Shown in pieces: positions 36,534 to 47,639 of a stretch of 64,000 nt of DNA (position 1 is the first letter of the stretch; each line of letters starts with the position of its first letter). Below the pieces are notes generated by a model, which worked only from the letters and a program-made list of their open reading frames with translations, was not told the DNA's origin and ran no database searches. The translations under genes were made by a program, and so were the position numbers. The stretch is from Chlorocebus sabaeus (taxonomy: Eukaryota; Chordata; Mammalia; Primates; Cercopithecidae), in assembly GCF_047675955.1 (NCBI RefSeq), contig NC_132929.1:31798421-31862420 (forward strand). The letters run 5' to 3'.

Positions 36534-36555
36534 TAAATGAAGAGAACTGAAGCAG
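36534..36555 (+). other. Candidate plus-strand first-exon 3' end with strong splice donor
   Basis: At the plus-strand edge of the CpG island the sequence AAGCAG|GTAAGAC (junction 36555/36556) is a near-perfect U1 donor. A transcript starting inside the island and running rightwards would meet it about 500-700 bases from its start, a common first-exon layout. Only the donor is seen; the exon start is unknown. Confidence 0.35.
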
Positions 36556-36723
36556 GTAAGACGATAAACCGACTTTTCAGAAGCCCCCAAAGAAGAACAC
36601 ACGTTGGAATTAACCACCCTTTAGGTAATTCGGTTTTGAACGGAAATCGCGAGTCAGGAGCTGGGTTCAGTGCTCCTCGGTCGGGCATTCAAAGCCCTCC
36701 AAATCTGGCCCCACTTTAGCTAT

Positions 36724-36772
36724 CCAATCATAGCGGCCTCCATCCCCCTGCAAGAACTCCCGGCTCCAATCA
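36724..36772 (+). promoter_or_regulatory. Two CCAAT boxes (NF-Y type), 42 bp apart
   Basis: CCAATCA occurs at 36724-36730 and again at 36766-36772 in the same orientation, on the right flank of the CpG island. NF-Y recognises CCAAT, and spacing near four helical turns is common in NF-Y-driven promoters. They lie about 1.2 kb upstream of the RFX7 ATG, so they could serve an upstream RFX7 start or the divergent transcript. Occupancy is inference. Confidence 0.4.
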
Positions 36773-36852
36773 GGGAAGTCTCTATGCCATCCTCAACGCG
36801 CAGCAGATTCATTCTTCCTTCGTGCCTTTGCTCATGCTGTTCCCCTCCACCT

Positions 36853-36878
36853 CCCCCACCCCACCCCACCCCACCCCC
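36853..36878. repeat. CCCCA pentamer repeat
   Basis: Four tandem ACCCC units inside a C-rich stretch; the complementary strand has closely spaced G runs that could form a G-quadruplex. Confidence 0.85.
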
Positions 36879-36884
36879 TTTCCA

Positions 36885-37880
36885 GGCATGCCCTCCCTCC
36901 TCCTTTATACCGCTCCCAATTCAATCCAGGCTCTAAAGCATAGCTCAAGTCGCGGCTTGTCAGGGTCCCTGCAGCCAAGGCCCCTGTCTGCCTCTGAAAG
37001 AAACGCATGTAGTACTCACAACATGGAGGCTCAGGCTTCAGCCACGAGCTCCTTCCTTTGGAGCCCGTTGAACACCCGCCCTCCCCCCGCAGACTCCGCA
37101 CCATTCCCCCACTTCCCATTCATACCTAAATGATAGATTTGCTACAAATAAGTCAGTCTCCTTTAAGAGCAGAAGAATTGGCTTTTCTAGGTGGGGCTGA
37201 TCAGGGAGGCTGCCTGGATGTAGAAGACAACAGCCAAGGCCTCTGGCACCAAATGGAACAGCTGTTCAGCTCACACTGACCTTTCTTTGGGCCCGTGGGT
37301 GTTATGAGCCCTTCAGCTTTAACTTTTCTGATAGAGTCTCTATCAGGTTTCTACCTGTCAGATCCTCTGGCCACTTTCCTGCTGTGCGTGGACTTTGGGC
37401 TGTGAGGCTCTGCCACCTTTTAGACTCCTAGTGGATGGTGAATCTGATTGGCTTGGGTTCCCGGGCCTTTGAGTTCTCAGTTCCCTGCCTTGGCCTGAAA
37501 CCCTCTTGCTTTTGTCCACTGTGCCCTCTGTCCTGGCCCACAGACTCAAGGCGCAGACTCACACTGAATGCTTGCACGTGGTGAGGGGTGAGGGTGGGGG
37601 TGCGGGAAGAAAGAACACCTGTGTGCGAAACACAGCGCCCCCCAACCCCCACCGTGGCCTCTTGGATTACGCAATGCTTCAACTACCCATTGCACGAATT
37701 TCATCACACAAATGAGCCCCCTTTTCCATACTCTGAGGTCTTTATTAGCTTAGCCACTTTAGGAAACTATAGGTGGTTTATGAAATTCATTTTGCATACA
37801 TATCTTCATGTGGGTGTGTGAAGACAGTATTTTTCTGGACCAAATTGATAGACATGGTGTGCACTAGACAGAAGCTTTAA
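36885..37880. other. Upstream flank of RFX7, unique-looking
   Basis: About 1 kb without recognised repeat or exon. A palindromic GATA pair lies at 37328-37346 (CTGATAGA-GTC-TCTATCAG). Confidence 0.5.
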
Positions 37881-37884
37881 AGAA

Positions 37885-38108
37885 TAAAAATAGCTAATGT
37901 TTGTTGAACACTTTATGTGCCAGACTAGCACTTTCCATACATTATCATAGTTATTCCTCCCCAAAAGTGTATGATGTAGGTATTATTCTCCCGCTGTTAC
38001 AGATGAAATGGAAGCTTAGGTTAATTAACATTCTTAAAATTACCCAATTAGCAAATGCAGGAGCCAAAATTTGAGTCCTGGAAGTTTAATTCCAGAGCTT
38101 GCAAGCTA
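37885..38108 (-). repeat. MIR element
   Basis: Antisense MIR: 'TTGAACACTTTATGTGCCAGAC', 'CTTTCCATACATTATCATAG', 'TACAGATGAAATGGAAGCTTAGG', 'GGAGCCAAAATTTGAGTCC'. Nearly full length. Confidence 0.85.
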
Positions 38109-38480
38109 TGCTGAAACTGGAATTAACGCTGAAAATTCTTGAATTGTAGGTATATATATACGTGTGTGTGTGTATGTGTATACCCTATATCACGTTGAGG
38201 AAAGTTGCCAAGTTCCCCCAAGGTTCTAATTTTTTGCCTTGCCAAGAGAGAATGATGACTCCAAGTTGCAACACCCTGGGAGGGGGAGATCCTTAGGAAG
38301 TGGGAGACTCATCAAGGGGGTAACGTATCTGAGGCCTGCCAAAGGCCTTAAGAAAAGGAAGCTGAGAACCAAGACGTTTTATAAAAAGTTCGCTACCGGG
38401 TGTCACACAGGCTGGCTTCCCAAGTGCAACTTCTGAGAGTTTTTAATGGGTTCCATAAAAGAGCCAGGTCACCCCAGCAG

Positions 38481-38527
38481 CCAGTAGAGGGCTCACGAAG
38501 CTGCAGCCGCGGGCTGCCCTCTAGCGG
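38481..38527. promoter_or_regulatory. Divergent pair of CTCF-like motifs
   Basis: CCAGTAGAGGGC at 38481-38492 on the plus strand fits the CTCF core (CCASYAGRKGGC) at every position. CCGCTAGAGGGC on the minus strand (38516-38527) fits with one mismatch. The two point in opposite directions, 23 bp apart, with a palindrome GCAGCC-GCG-GGCTGC (38503-38517) between them. The pair lies about 2.9 kb upstream of the RFX7 ATG in a locally GC-rich patch. Binding itself is not shown by sequence. Confidence 0.5.
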
Positions 38528-39084
38528 CGGTGCTGACCGGAGTGTGGTGGTAAGCCTTTTCCGGCCTTCCAGGACCCACAGGGAGTTGAAGACCAGCAAT
38601 GGGAGGGGTGGCAAATAGTATCAGACTGAGGAGATCTTATTGCTAGAGTGAGATATCCTTTCAGGGAGGAAAGGGTCAGTCCTCACTACTCAACATCTGT
38701 GAGTACAGTGGGTGTTTTGTTCCAGTCTTCAGAGAATCCTGAATAAAATTATGACATTAAGAAATCTGATGAAGTTACACAAAATTTTGGATGTGGCCTC
38801 AAGCCAAACCCAGGGACCCTGAATAAAGGCAGGAGTGTAGCCATGTGCTTCTCATATTGGGACTCCTCTGATTGTGAAACCCTGTCCTGAGGACCCTCAA
38901 GGACCCAGAATCAATGTGGCTCATTTCCTCTGAGCATCGTTTTGACTCTCTGGTAAGTAAGGTAAGATATGGCAGTAAGCATGACTTTTTAAGATAACAC
39001 ACAAGTATATCCCAACCCTGAGGAGCCTACATTTATTCTCTACTGGGAAAGTGTACACCAGAGGAAAGTTTTGAGGAACACTGA

Positions 39085-39232
39085 TGTAGTGGGGTAGAAA
39101 AACCTGGCCTTGGAGTCAGAAGACCTAGGAATTCAAACCCTCTGTTTCTATCTCCATAAAAATGAAAATAATGATGTACATCACAGGGTTGCTGTAAGGA
39201 ACAACATGTAAAGTGATAGGTAAGCCAGGGGA
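39085..39232 (+). repeat. MIR element
   Basis: 'TTGGAGTCAGAAGACCTAGGAATTCAAA' type start (39110-39137) and 'ACAGGGTTGCTGTAAGGAACAACATGTAAAGTG' type end (39183-39215) are sense MIR. Confidence 0.75.
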
Positions 39233-39254
39233 GTGTTGTCCACGTTTAAAGAGT

Positions 39255-39365
39255 ATCTACAAGATGGATTGTGAGCACCTCAAAGGAAATGACTATTTTA
39301 TTTATCCTAGTAGTCCCGGGACATAATTCCTGACTCCTGGCTATTGAATAAATATTTGTGGAATT
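39255..39365 (+). repeat. L2 3' end
   Basis: 'GATTGTGAGCACCTCAAAGG' through 'GGCTATTGAATAAATATTTG' is the L2 3'-terminal pattern. More L2-like sequence follows at 39395-39545 and 39600-39860. Confidence 0.65.
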
Positions 39366-40649
39366 TAGTAGTTACCTAACCCTCATTTTCCTAGCCCAAT
39401 CCCTTATACTGTCTTGCTCTCTTATGTCTGTAAACCTTGTCTCCTTTATGAAACTGTAAACATTTTATACTGTCCAGACTATAGTACATACATTTATCAT
39501 GCCTGATATATAGCAGTATTAGGCACAGAAAATATGAATAAATAAGACCTGGCCCCAACTTGAAGTAGTTTACGTCTTGTGGAGTAGAGCAACATATTAA
39601 CATATATAAGATGATGAGTTATAAAATATAAACATATCCACTAGTGTTGTGGAGTCATAATGGAGGGAGGGATTGGTCTTGCTCAAGGTAGAAGAACTGG
39701 AGAAGGCATCATGGCTGGCATTTTAATTGGGTCTCGTTGGATGAATAGGATTTGAATAGGCAGAGCAACAGACAGAAGACGATTTCAGGTAAAGGGACTA
39801 ACATGAGCACTGGTGTGAAGCCATGAAAGGGTACTGTTTGCTGAGGGAATAATGCATAGCCCGGTGTTGACTCTGTGATCAGATCCTAAATGAGTATAGG
39901 GGAGGGAAAAGAAGCAGAGGGAGAGAAAAACCCATTTTACAAAATGTTACTTTACATTATAGTTAAGATTGTTCTGTCAAAAGAAGGCCTGAAGGTCGGT
40001 TTCATTATTGGTACATGCTGGTTAAGTGCTGAAAGTATGCATTTCACTTCCACAAAGTGTGGTGGTTTACCAGATATGGAAAAGATAAAGTTCTACCCTG
40101 TTCTCCTTCTTTCCCCAATCCTCATCCTCTTTTCCCGAGATAATTACTTCTCTGTCTTTTTCCATTGCAAACTTTCTCCTCTAGAAGCTGAAAGGAAAGT
40201 GTAATCACCTACATGTTAAGAGAACAAGGAAAGAAGGCTTTTCACCTCCCCAAAATCTTCCTTGATAGCAGAAAGTGATAGATAATTTCTTTCAGCTAAG
40301 CTGTTGTCTTTCAAAGTGCAAGTAGTCCGAGGAGGGCTCATATATATATGTTTCAATTCTGTAATGTGATTGAGCTTTCTTTCAGTCTTTAATAGCATTA
40401 GAGAGAAGAGGATGTGGGAAGGAGTGAAGAGGAGAAAAATAAAAAGCAGCAGCAAGATTACAGAAGAGGGAAGCTGGGGGGTTCAGAACTAAGTTAATAT
40501 TGGCAAATTTGGATACATGTTCTCAATACCAGGAGTGCTAATGTAAGTATGCTGTGAAAATGTGAATTCTCCTGTTAGAGCACAAATATGTCATTATGTC
40601 GTTAAAACAATGTATAGCCCAGTGTTAAGGTCAAGTAGCCTAACTATTC

Positions 40650-40800
40650 AAATACTGTCAAGGCAGCAGGCTGTTAACACTGTGACTACCTGGCTATGTG
40701 ACCCTATCTATACAAGTCATTCTTTCAAGTCCCTTTGCTTATCTCTAAGGATTAATGGGATAAAGTTCACATAATGTACTCAGCTCTTCAAGTGAGTAGT
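40650..40800 (+). repeat. MIR fragment
   Basis: 'GTGACTACCTGGCTATGTGACC' and 'AAGGATTAATGGGATAAAGTTCACATAATG' type sequence (40748-40777) follow the MIR core. Confidence 0.6.
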
Positions 40801-41204
40801 ATGATGAAATGAATGCCAGGTCCTGCTTTAATTTCACTTAGAAATTTTCCACTGTTGGTACCATATACATGTTTATGTTGTAACCTTCAATTCTTTTACC
40901 TTAAAGGAGGTTCAAGTTAATATCATGTACCTACATTTTAAAGGCAGTGTGTTTACTTTAACTTGGGCCAAAAAGGTCCCAAGTAGAAATTTGATCTCTC
41001 AGAAATTCAGGAAAGGAGTGGCTGTGAACAGAAGCAGAAAAAGAAAAACACTACATTGTGACACTAAAAGTGTTATAGTTATTTACCTAACACTAAAAGT
41101 GACAATGAAAAGACACCAGAGCCTATCCTACAGTGAGGAAATCAGTGCCAGTGCAGTCTGAACAGGTGGGGCATAACTCGTAATTCACTAAGTCGATCAT
41201 TTCT

Positions 41205-41345
41205 CCATTCCTTTCAAGGCACATTTGAAAACCTGCTATGTACTAGTTATTATGTTGGGACCTTAGAACGATTAAAAAATAAGTGGTAAATAAAATAGTG
41301 TTCTCATTTTCAAGAAGCTCATAACCTAATTGGAACACTACATAT
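41205..41345 (-). repeat. L2 fragment
   Basis: 'ACCTGCTATGTACTAGTTATTATGTTGGG' and 'TTTTCAAGAAGCTCATAACCTAATTGG' type sequences (41232-41260, 41308-41334) are antisense L2 3' region. Confidence 0.6.
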
Positions 41346-41707
41346 GTCAGCCCATACATATTTTTTAAAAAGTGAAATAAAAACACAAGAAAAAAACAAA
41401 AGGTGTGTGACAGGATAATTTATTGAGCTATTTAATTGGGTTTTGTGCTCCTTATATTTTCCCTCCCTTCCATTCCAAGCAGGCTTCAAGGAATTTTGTG
41501 TTACTAGACAGACAGTTGTCTGACAAGGGCTCTTAGGCAACTCCAGAGGGCACCATTCACATTTTAAATGAAGCCTCCTGGAACAGGACTCCTTCGAATG
41601 CACTGTCAATGTTATTTCTGGAGTTGTACCCAGCAATCTGTCTTCCAAGTTTGTTGCTTCTTGAGGAGACGTTGCTAGAGGGTGAAAAAGGCAAGCACAT
41701 CTTGGGG

Positions 41708-41761
41708 GAGAGAGAGAGAGGGAGGGAGGGAGGGAGGAAGGAAGGAAGGAAGGAAGAAAAA
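41708..41761. repeat. GA/GGGA/GGAA simple repeat
   Basis: (GA)n passing into (GGGA)n and then five GGAA units. It sits at the truncated head of the next Alu. Confidence 0.95.
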
Positions 41762-41767
41762 GACAGA

Positions 41768-42020
41768 TGCTGAGACGGGTGGATCACAAGGTCAGGAGTT
41801 CAAGACCAGCCTGGCCAAGATGGTGAAAGCCTGTTTCTACTAAAAATACAAAAATTAGCGGGCGTGATGGCAGGTGCCTGTAATCCCAGCTACTCAGGAG
41901 GCTGAGGCAGAGAATTGCTTGAACCTGGGAGACGGAGGTTGCAGTGAGCTGAGATTGTGCCACTACACTCCAGCCTGGGTGACAGAGTGAGGCTCCCTCT
42001 CAAAAAAAAAAAAATAAAAT
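41768..42020 (+). mobile_element. Alu (AluS-like), 5'-truncated
   Basis: Begins at GCTGAGACGGGTGGATCAC, lacking about 45 head bases, and ends in an A-rich (AAAAT)n tail to about 42045. Confidence 0.92.
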
Positions 42021-42049
42021 ACATAAAATAAAATGAAATAAAATAAAGG

Positions 42050-42885
42050 AAAGAAAGAAGCAGCGTCTATGGGCAGGTAGAATTACAGGAAAAAAATTCC
42101 CACGAATTGTAGAAAATCAAAGATTGGGGTTCCGGTAGTGAGAATAAGAGTACCCCCGGAAGATATTCTAACCTCATATGGATGCATAATGCCATTAGGG
42201 AGGCTGGATTCCCTTGCCTTTCTTGGCCCATAAGTGCAGGAATTGCCTGGCTTCTAGGAACCAGTGACGATGTCAAAGTCCATCTTCCATTTTCTAGGCT
42301 CAACATAAGTCTTTCAAACTCTACTGCAGTACTAGGAAGAGAGGAAAGCCCAGTAAGAACTGAGATTGGATTTCCTTCTACTCCAGCAGAATTAAGACTG
42401 AGATCACTTAAGTCTGTGGTAAATTTAATTTGATTTAAACAATAGTGACATGTCTTGCACACCCAAATTTGTACTTGCAAATTTATACTTCCTAGTAGTG
42501 GATACTATATAAAAAAGACAGTGGTAGGTGAGATATATAAGATTAAAAACTTCAGTGAATAGCATAGCTAATAACTGCTAAGGAAGTTTAGAGAAAGAGC
42601 AAAAGGAGCTAAAGTTAAAAGCAGCTTCGTGAAGGACTTGGGATGGAGCTAGAGTGTGAGTAAAATGAAGGATTTATAAAGGTGGAAGAAAGAATGGAGA
42701 CAAGTCCGAAGGGAAAAGCAGTGTGAGTAGAAGCAGGAAAATGAGCATGCAAATGACAAGACACACAGGAGACTGGTCTAATTGGAGTGAACAACTGATG
42801 ATAAAGGTTATATGGGGTACCAAATTCCGAGTCTGTTGAAGCTAGTCTGAGGAGTTTGTGCTTCCACGCTGTAGTCTTTACAAAG
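42050..42885. other. Unique-looking intergenic DNA
   Basis: No gene or confident repeat. Confidence 0.5.
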
Positions 42886-42889
42886 CGAG

Positions 42890-43245
42890 GTTCTACCAGA
42901 GAATAACTAGTAGGAGATAAATATTTTATATTTGTATGTTTATATATTTTAAAGGAATTGGCTTATGTGATTGTGAGGCTGGCAAGTCTGAAATCTGCAG
43001 AGCAGCCAAAATGCCTTGCATAGCAACTCACAGGTGAAATTTCTTCTTCCTTAGAAAAAAAAATTCAGTTTTACTCTTAAGACCTTTCACCTGATTGGAT
43101 GAGACCCACCCAAATTATTTAGGATAATCTACTTAAAGTCAACGGATTGTAGCTAATTAACCACATCTGCAAAATACATCCCTTTACAGAAACAACCAGC
43201 TTAGAGTATGATTGAACAGCTGGGTGTGTGTCAACCTGGCTAGGC
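42890..43245 (-). repeat. ERVL/MLT2-type LTR, decayed
   Basis: 'TTCTACCAGAGAATAACTAG', 'GGAATTGGCTTATGTGATTGTGAGGCTGGCAAG' type (42955-42987), 'CCTGATTGGATGAGACCCACCC' and 'GTGTGTGTCAACCTGGCTAGG' follow an antisense MLT2-like LTR in order. Confidence 0.65.
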
Positions 43246-43249
43246 CAAG

Positions 43250-44295
43250 GAACCATGACACTTACCACACTCTGTAAGTCACTCCTCATATATTTGAGAA
43301 GAAGGAGATGTCTTTGGATTTTCTTTATGTGGATCTCAGGAAAGGTAATTTTCTATGAAGTGGGCCAACTTGTCTCCTTTCCAAGAATAGATCTATTTTC
43401 TGTGCTCTTCCTTGTACATAAATGTTTATTCCCAAGGATTAATTTCTATTTTTCTTCATCCCTTTTTCCCCTGCCATCTCCTGAAGTTATGCCATTGTTA
43501 TATTGTAGCTGATGTTAGTATGTTTTTGTGTTCTCCATTTAAAATGCCTCTAATTATGCCTGTAATGTCATTCTCCTAATTCAGCAAAGCCTCAGGTTGT
43601 CTGCCATATCCACGGTCCCACTCCAAGCCTGGCTCTATTGATGTAAGCTTCCATCTTTGTCTCTTGTAACCCTGGCCCCCTGGTTGGAACAGGGCTCAAC
43701 ATCTGACACTACAGCAATCAATCTGGCTAGACAGTGGCTTATGAGCTGACTCAATAAAACCTTTGCCCAAGGAAGAGATTAGTAATTAACGAATTGATTC
43801 CTCTTTTTGGAGAGTATGAATATGATAAGGAGAGAAGGTTAGGCAGCTGGGAGTAAAAACAGTAGCTAAAAGATACACAAGAGAAAGCTAACCTCAGAAA
43901 CCATTAGACAACAACCAGAAGAGGCAATGATTAAGCAGAAACTGTGTGAAGAGGAGCTCAGAGGGCTTACAGAAGATAAGATAGTGGCTTAGTATTGGTA
44001 GGAGCAGTAGGCCCAGGGAATGATAGGAGCTGAGTAAATTTCCTGATGGAGCACCAGAGAAAGCAGGTGCAAATGAAGAGGAAAGGATTATTGGCCAGGC
44101 CTTGGGGAAATTCAGGAAAACCACCCAGAAATCCAGGAACAGACATAACAAGTGATGACATAGAAACTTAAAGGGAGTTGGGGTGTGAAAAGTTCATTTA
44201 GGCTGCAGTGCAGTTCTAGCAACTGAATTATCTTCTCAGGCACTCAGGAGAAGACTTTCATTACTTTCTTAGTTTAGTGTGATTTTCTCCTCCCC
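43250..44295. other. Intergenic DNA, nothing recognised
   Basis: No exon, RNA gene or confidently classified repeat. Confidence 0.5.
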
Positions 44296-44299
44296 CTAG

Positions 44300-44662
44300 A
44301 GAGTCTTACACATAAAGTTATGGTCCTGCTGGTATGAAGGGCTCACTCATTTGTCAAGAATCGCATCCTCTCAGCAGTTTTCCCTTATCCATTCCCTACC
44401 CACTCCCAGTCAGGTTGTGTTAGCTGACTCTTTTCTGTGGTTCTGTGGCACCTTGTACAGGCTTATGTCATACTATCTCATTGTAGACTAATTGTAGGGT
44501 TTTTTTTGCCTGTTTCTTGCATCTACACTCGCTCTACCTGACTTCTAGTACTACAAACTATATTTGGTCAGGAGGTATATTTTTAATCTTTTCTATATCC
44601 CCAACATATACTACAGTCCCTCCCACAAAGTAGCCAAACAATGAATGTTTGTTGAATTGAGC
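44300..44662 (+). repeat. L2 3' region
   Basis: 'CTGTGGCACCTTGTACAGGC' and the end 'AATGAATGTTTGTTGAATTG' match an L2 3' end. A poly-T run of about 18 follows at 44673-44691. Confidence 0.6.
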
Positions 44663-45044
44663 TATTAGAAATGCTTTTTTTTTTTTTTTTTGTCCAGGTC
44701 AAGAAATAAAAGCAGAATGTCAGAAAAAGCAGGACGGGCTAATAAGAAAGCTCAATGTCTTATTCATAATAACAGTGCAGGAACTGAGAACATAGTTAAT
44801 TCGTACTTAAAATTCATGTCTCCATGACTCTACAGAAATCTTTCAAGCAGCCAACTGTGTCTGTTCAGCCTGACATCTGGTGCTACAATTCTCCAGATTT
44901 AAAGGTACTCTGGCCAGCTTTGTTCCTTTTAAGGAAGAGTCCGCTACACGCTTCCTATAACCTCTAGTTTCTTATCTGAATTCAGATCCACACTCTTGGG
45001 CAGATGAGGCTTGAGGCTGACCGTTGTGGAGCTCCCCCGGGCTT

Positions 45045-45265
45045 CCAGATTTAGAGTCTAGGATCCAAATCTCAGCTCTACCATTTGCCACTTTTGTGAT
45101 CTCAGGCAAGTTCTTCACTTCTCTGAGCCTCAGTTTTCCAATTGGTAGAAGTGGGGATAATAACTCCTTCACTCAATTGTACTGATAATTTAATGAAAAG
45201 TATTTCTGAAAATACCCCACACAATGCTTTACACATAGTAAAAGCCAAATAAATATGGATTTCCC
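45045..45265 (+). repeat. MIR element
   Basis: 'CCAAATCTCAGCTCTACCATTTGCCAC', 'GATCTCAGGCAAGTTCTTCAC', 'CTGAGCCTCAGTTTTCC' and 'TACACATAGTAAAAGCCAAATAAAT' track MIRb end to end. Confidence 0.9.
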
Positions 45266-45269
45266 TTCC

Positions 45270-47425
45270 TTTTTTTCTGGGAGGTAGAGAGGAGAAGAGA
45301 AGAAAGAGATTGATGGCAGGGGATAAGGGCCCTAGAAATGACAGGAGCCCTGAAAACCAAAAGTGGTGGCAGCCTAGTTGTTACATGCCACTACTTTATA
45401 ATCTGATAAAGCACAGGTCACGATCACTAAAAGCCACACTGCACCTAAGATAGCTGCTGCAAGAAATTCCTTGATCAGAGCACAGAAGGACAATCAAACT
45501 CTACGAGTTTGAAATGCACACAGCAGATAGTGAAAGAGGAACCACTGGATGGCAAGAAGAAAAAGTTTTGCGTACACCAAGCAAAAAACCCAAAAACCGT
45601 AAAACAAGGAGAGGTTCAACACATGCTATGTCAGAGGGTTCTGGGAGTGTACAGAGGTGTCTGACTTTAACCCCCTCCAAATATCAACCCCAGAACTGAA
45701 AAAGGAAAAAGAATGGAAGGGCTTCATAATCAGTTGAAAAATCTTGCACAATATTTATAGGAATTTTAAACATGTATCCCTTCTGAGGTCCCTCAAGAAA
45801 GCCAAATGACACCAGCTATTCAGGGACTCAGAACCCCAAATGATATTAGAGGGGAGGGTTTGTGCTTTCTAGCTACTCTCAGAAGGGTTCTTTTAATGAG
45901 TATTAAAGCTGTTGAAGTTAGCTCCTGAGGTACTCTGAATAGGCTACTCAGCAGTCAGGAATTGAGGTATGGCAGGGAGGAGAGTAGAATGCCATAACAC
46001 GATGAGCTTGTTAGCCAAATCTGACTAAAAATGTCACTTATCACTGCCCAATGTATAAGGGGAAGAAGTGGCTAAAAATTACAGCTCTTCACAATCAGTG
46101 TCTCCCACCCCCATGAAAGAACATTAAAAAAAAAAAAATGAAATAGCACCCAAGGTATTGTTAAAGGCAAGTGACTTGAGACTAAATACCCCTTTCCACT
46201 ATAGTTGGTGAAATTTTATCATTTTAAATCCCCTCAGAGAATTGTTGGAGTAGAGTTTCACTTTTCTCTCTGTGTCAAAGAAATTTTGAGTATCTTTTTA
46301 AATGTTTTGACATAAAAATGGCAAGAACATAGGTTATCACCCACAAAGTATATTGAATGGTGTTTTGAAAGAGTTAACTGAAAAATCCTGTGTATGAAGG
46401 GTACCTCAAGATGCCAGCCTGCAGGAAAGTTACCTCTACCAAATCTTATGGAATGACAGAAAAGATTAAAGGGGGTTAAGTTAATTGGTAACAGGACTGG
46501 GGACCAAAAAAGTGCCGTAAGTGTATGAGAAATTTTTAGGAGATGGGATCAAACTTTAGAAAAATATACTAGAGCAACTGTGCCATACATAGTCATTTGG
46601 CCCTAGATTGCTGAGGAGGTAGGAGAAAATTCAGGGATGCTACAAGCTCAGAGAAAGCAGATTCTATGAATAGGACATCCTAGGGTAATAGCCAGAGTGA
46701 TTAATTGAAAACTGCATTTGGAGCAGCTGGACTGCTACTCACATTCCCTTCTCTTGGTTGTAATTGTCCACAGATTAAAGTAGTGAGCCTGTGGATTCTG
46801 AGAGCCAACGGACAGAAGAGTAGCAATGGACCCCAGGAGGCACAGGGAGGCTCCTCACTCTGAAAAGAAACACTCTCCCCAGCAATATGCCCTGCCCTTC
46901 ACCTATAAGCACAAGTTGACCCACATCAAGCAGGAGAGAGCTAACAGGGATTCTCATTTATAAAGTACAAGAATAATCCAATACAAGAATAATACAAGTT
47001 TGCAGAGACACCAAACTCAGAAAAAATAATACCTAAGGCAAGAGAGTTTATAAATTTAAAAAAGATGAATACAAATCCTTTTTATAAATTTTATAATTTT
47101 GAGAAAGTATAATTATTGTATGTAAAATATATACTTATAAGTATCACAAATATAACAATTATCCTCAAAGAGGTTCAAGATATTACATCCATGAAAATGG
47201 AGCAATGATCCCAGAAATTTAAAAACGTGATTTTTGACGTAAACTCAGGACATGTGTATCACCAATAGAATCTCTTTGAAAGGATGACTATAGGATAAAC
47301 TTTAACAAAATAAATGATGAATCCAAGAAAGATGAAGGTGAAGGGTTCAAGAATCAGTGGAGAGAAAAGATACTAGATGATTTGTCTAAATATGACATAT
47401 ATTTAAAATTAATAGCATAAAATTA
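45270..47425. other. Mostly unique intergenic DNA
   Basis: No exon recognised. The last part (from about 46960) is A-rich and may be decayed L1. Confidence 0.5.
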
Positions 47426-47429
47426 AAAT

Positions 47430-47605
47430 CTGGATTAGACATTGGCAAATGTTTTCTGTAAAAGACCAGACAGTAAATATTTTCAGTTTTGTGTTCCATA
47501 TAGACTCTGTTGCAACCACTCAGCTCTGCTGTTGTATTGTGAAAGCAGCCATAGATAATATGTAAATGAATGTGCAGTAAGACTACAAAAGGAGGGGGCA
47601 GGCGA
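47430..47605 (-). mobile_element. MER5A-type hAT-Charlie element
   Basis: Antisense: 'TTTTCTGTAAAAGACCAGACAGTAAATATTTTCAG', 'TCTGTTGCAACCACTCAGCTCTGCTG', 'GAAAGCAGCCATAGATAATATG' (47452-47560). Confidence 0.8.
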
Positions 47606-47639
47606 ATCCCTGTTCTAGATGATTGCAACATAAATATGG

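Noticed and set aside
35889..36540. Long open frames (about 130-215 residues) on both strands of the CpG island
   Set aside because: Stop codons are rare in such GC-rich DNA. The translations are Arg/Ala/Gly/Pro low-complexity, overlap one another in several frames, and lack any domain. Only the short frame ending at a splice donor (35828-35895) was kept, as a candidate.
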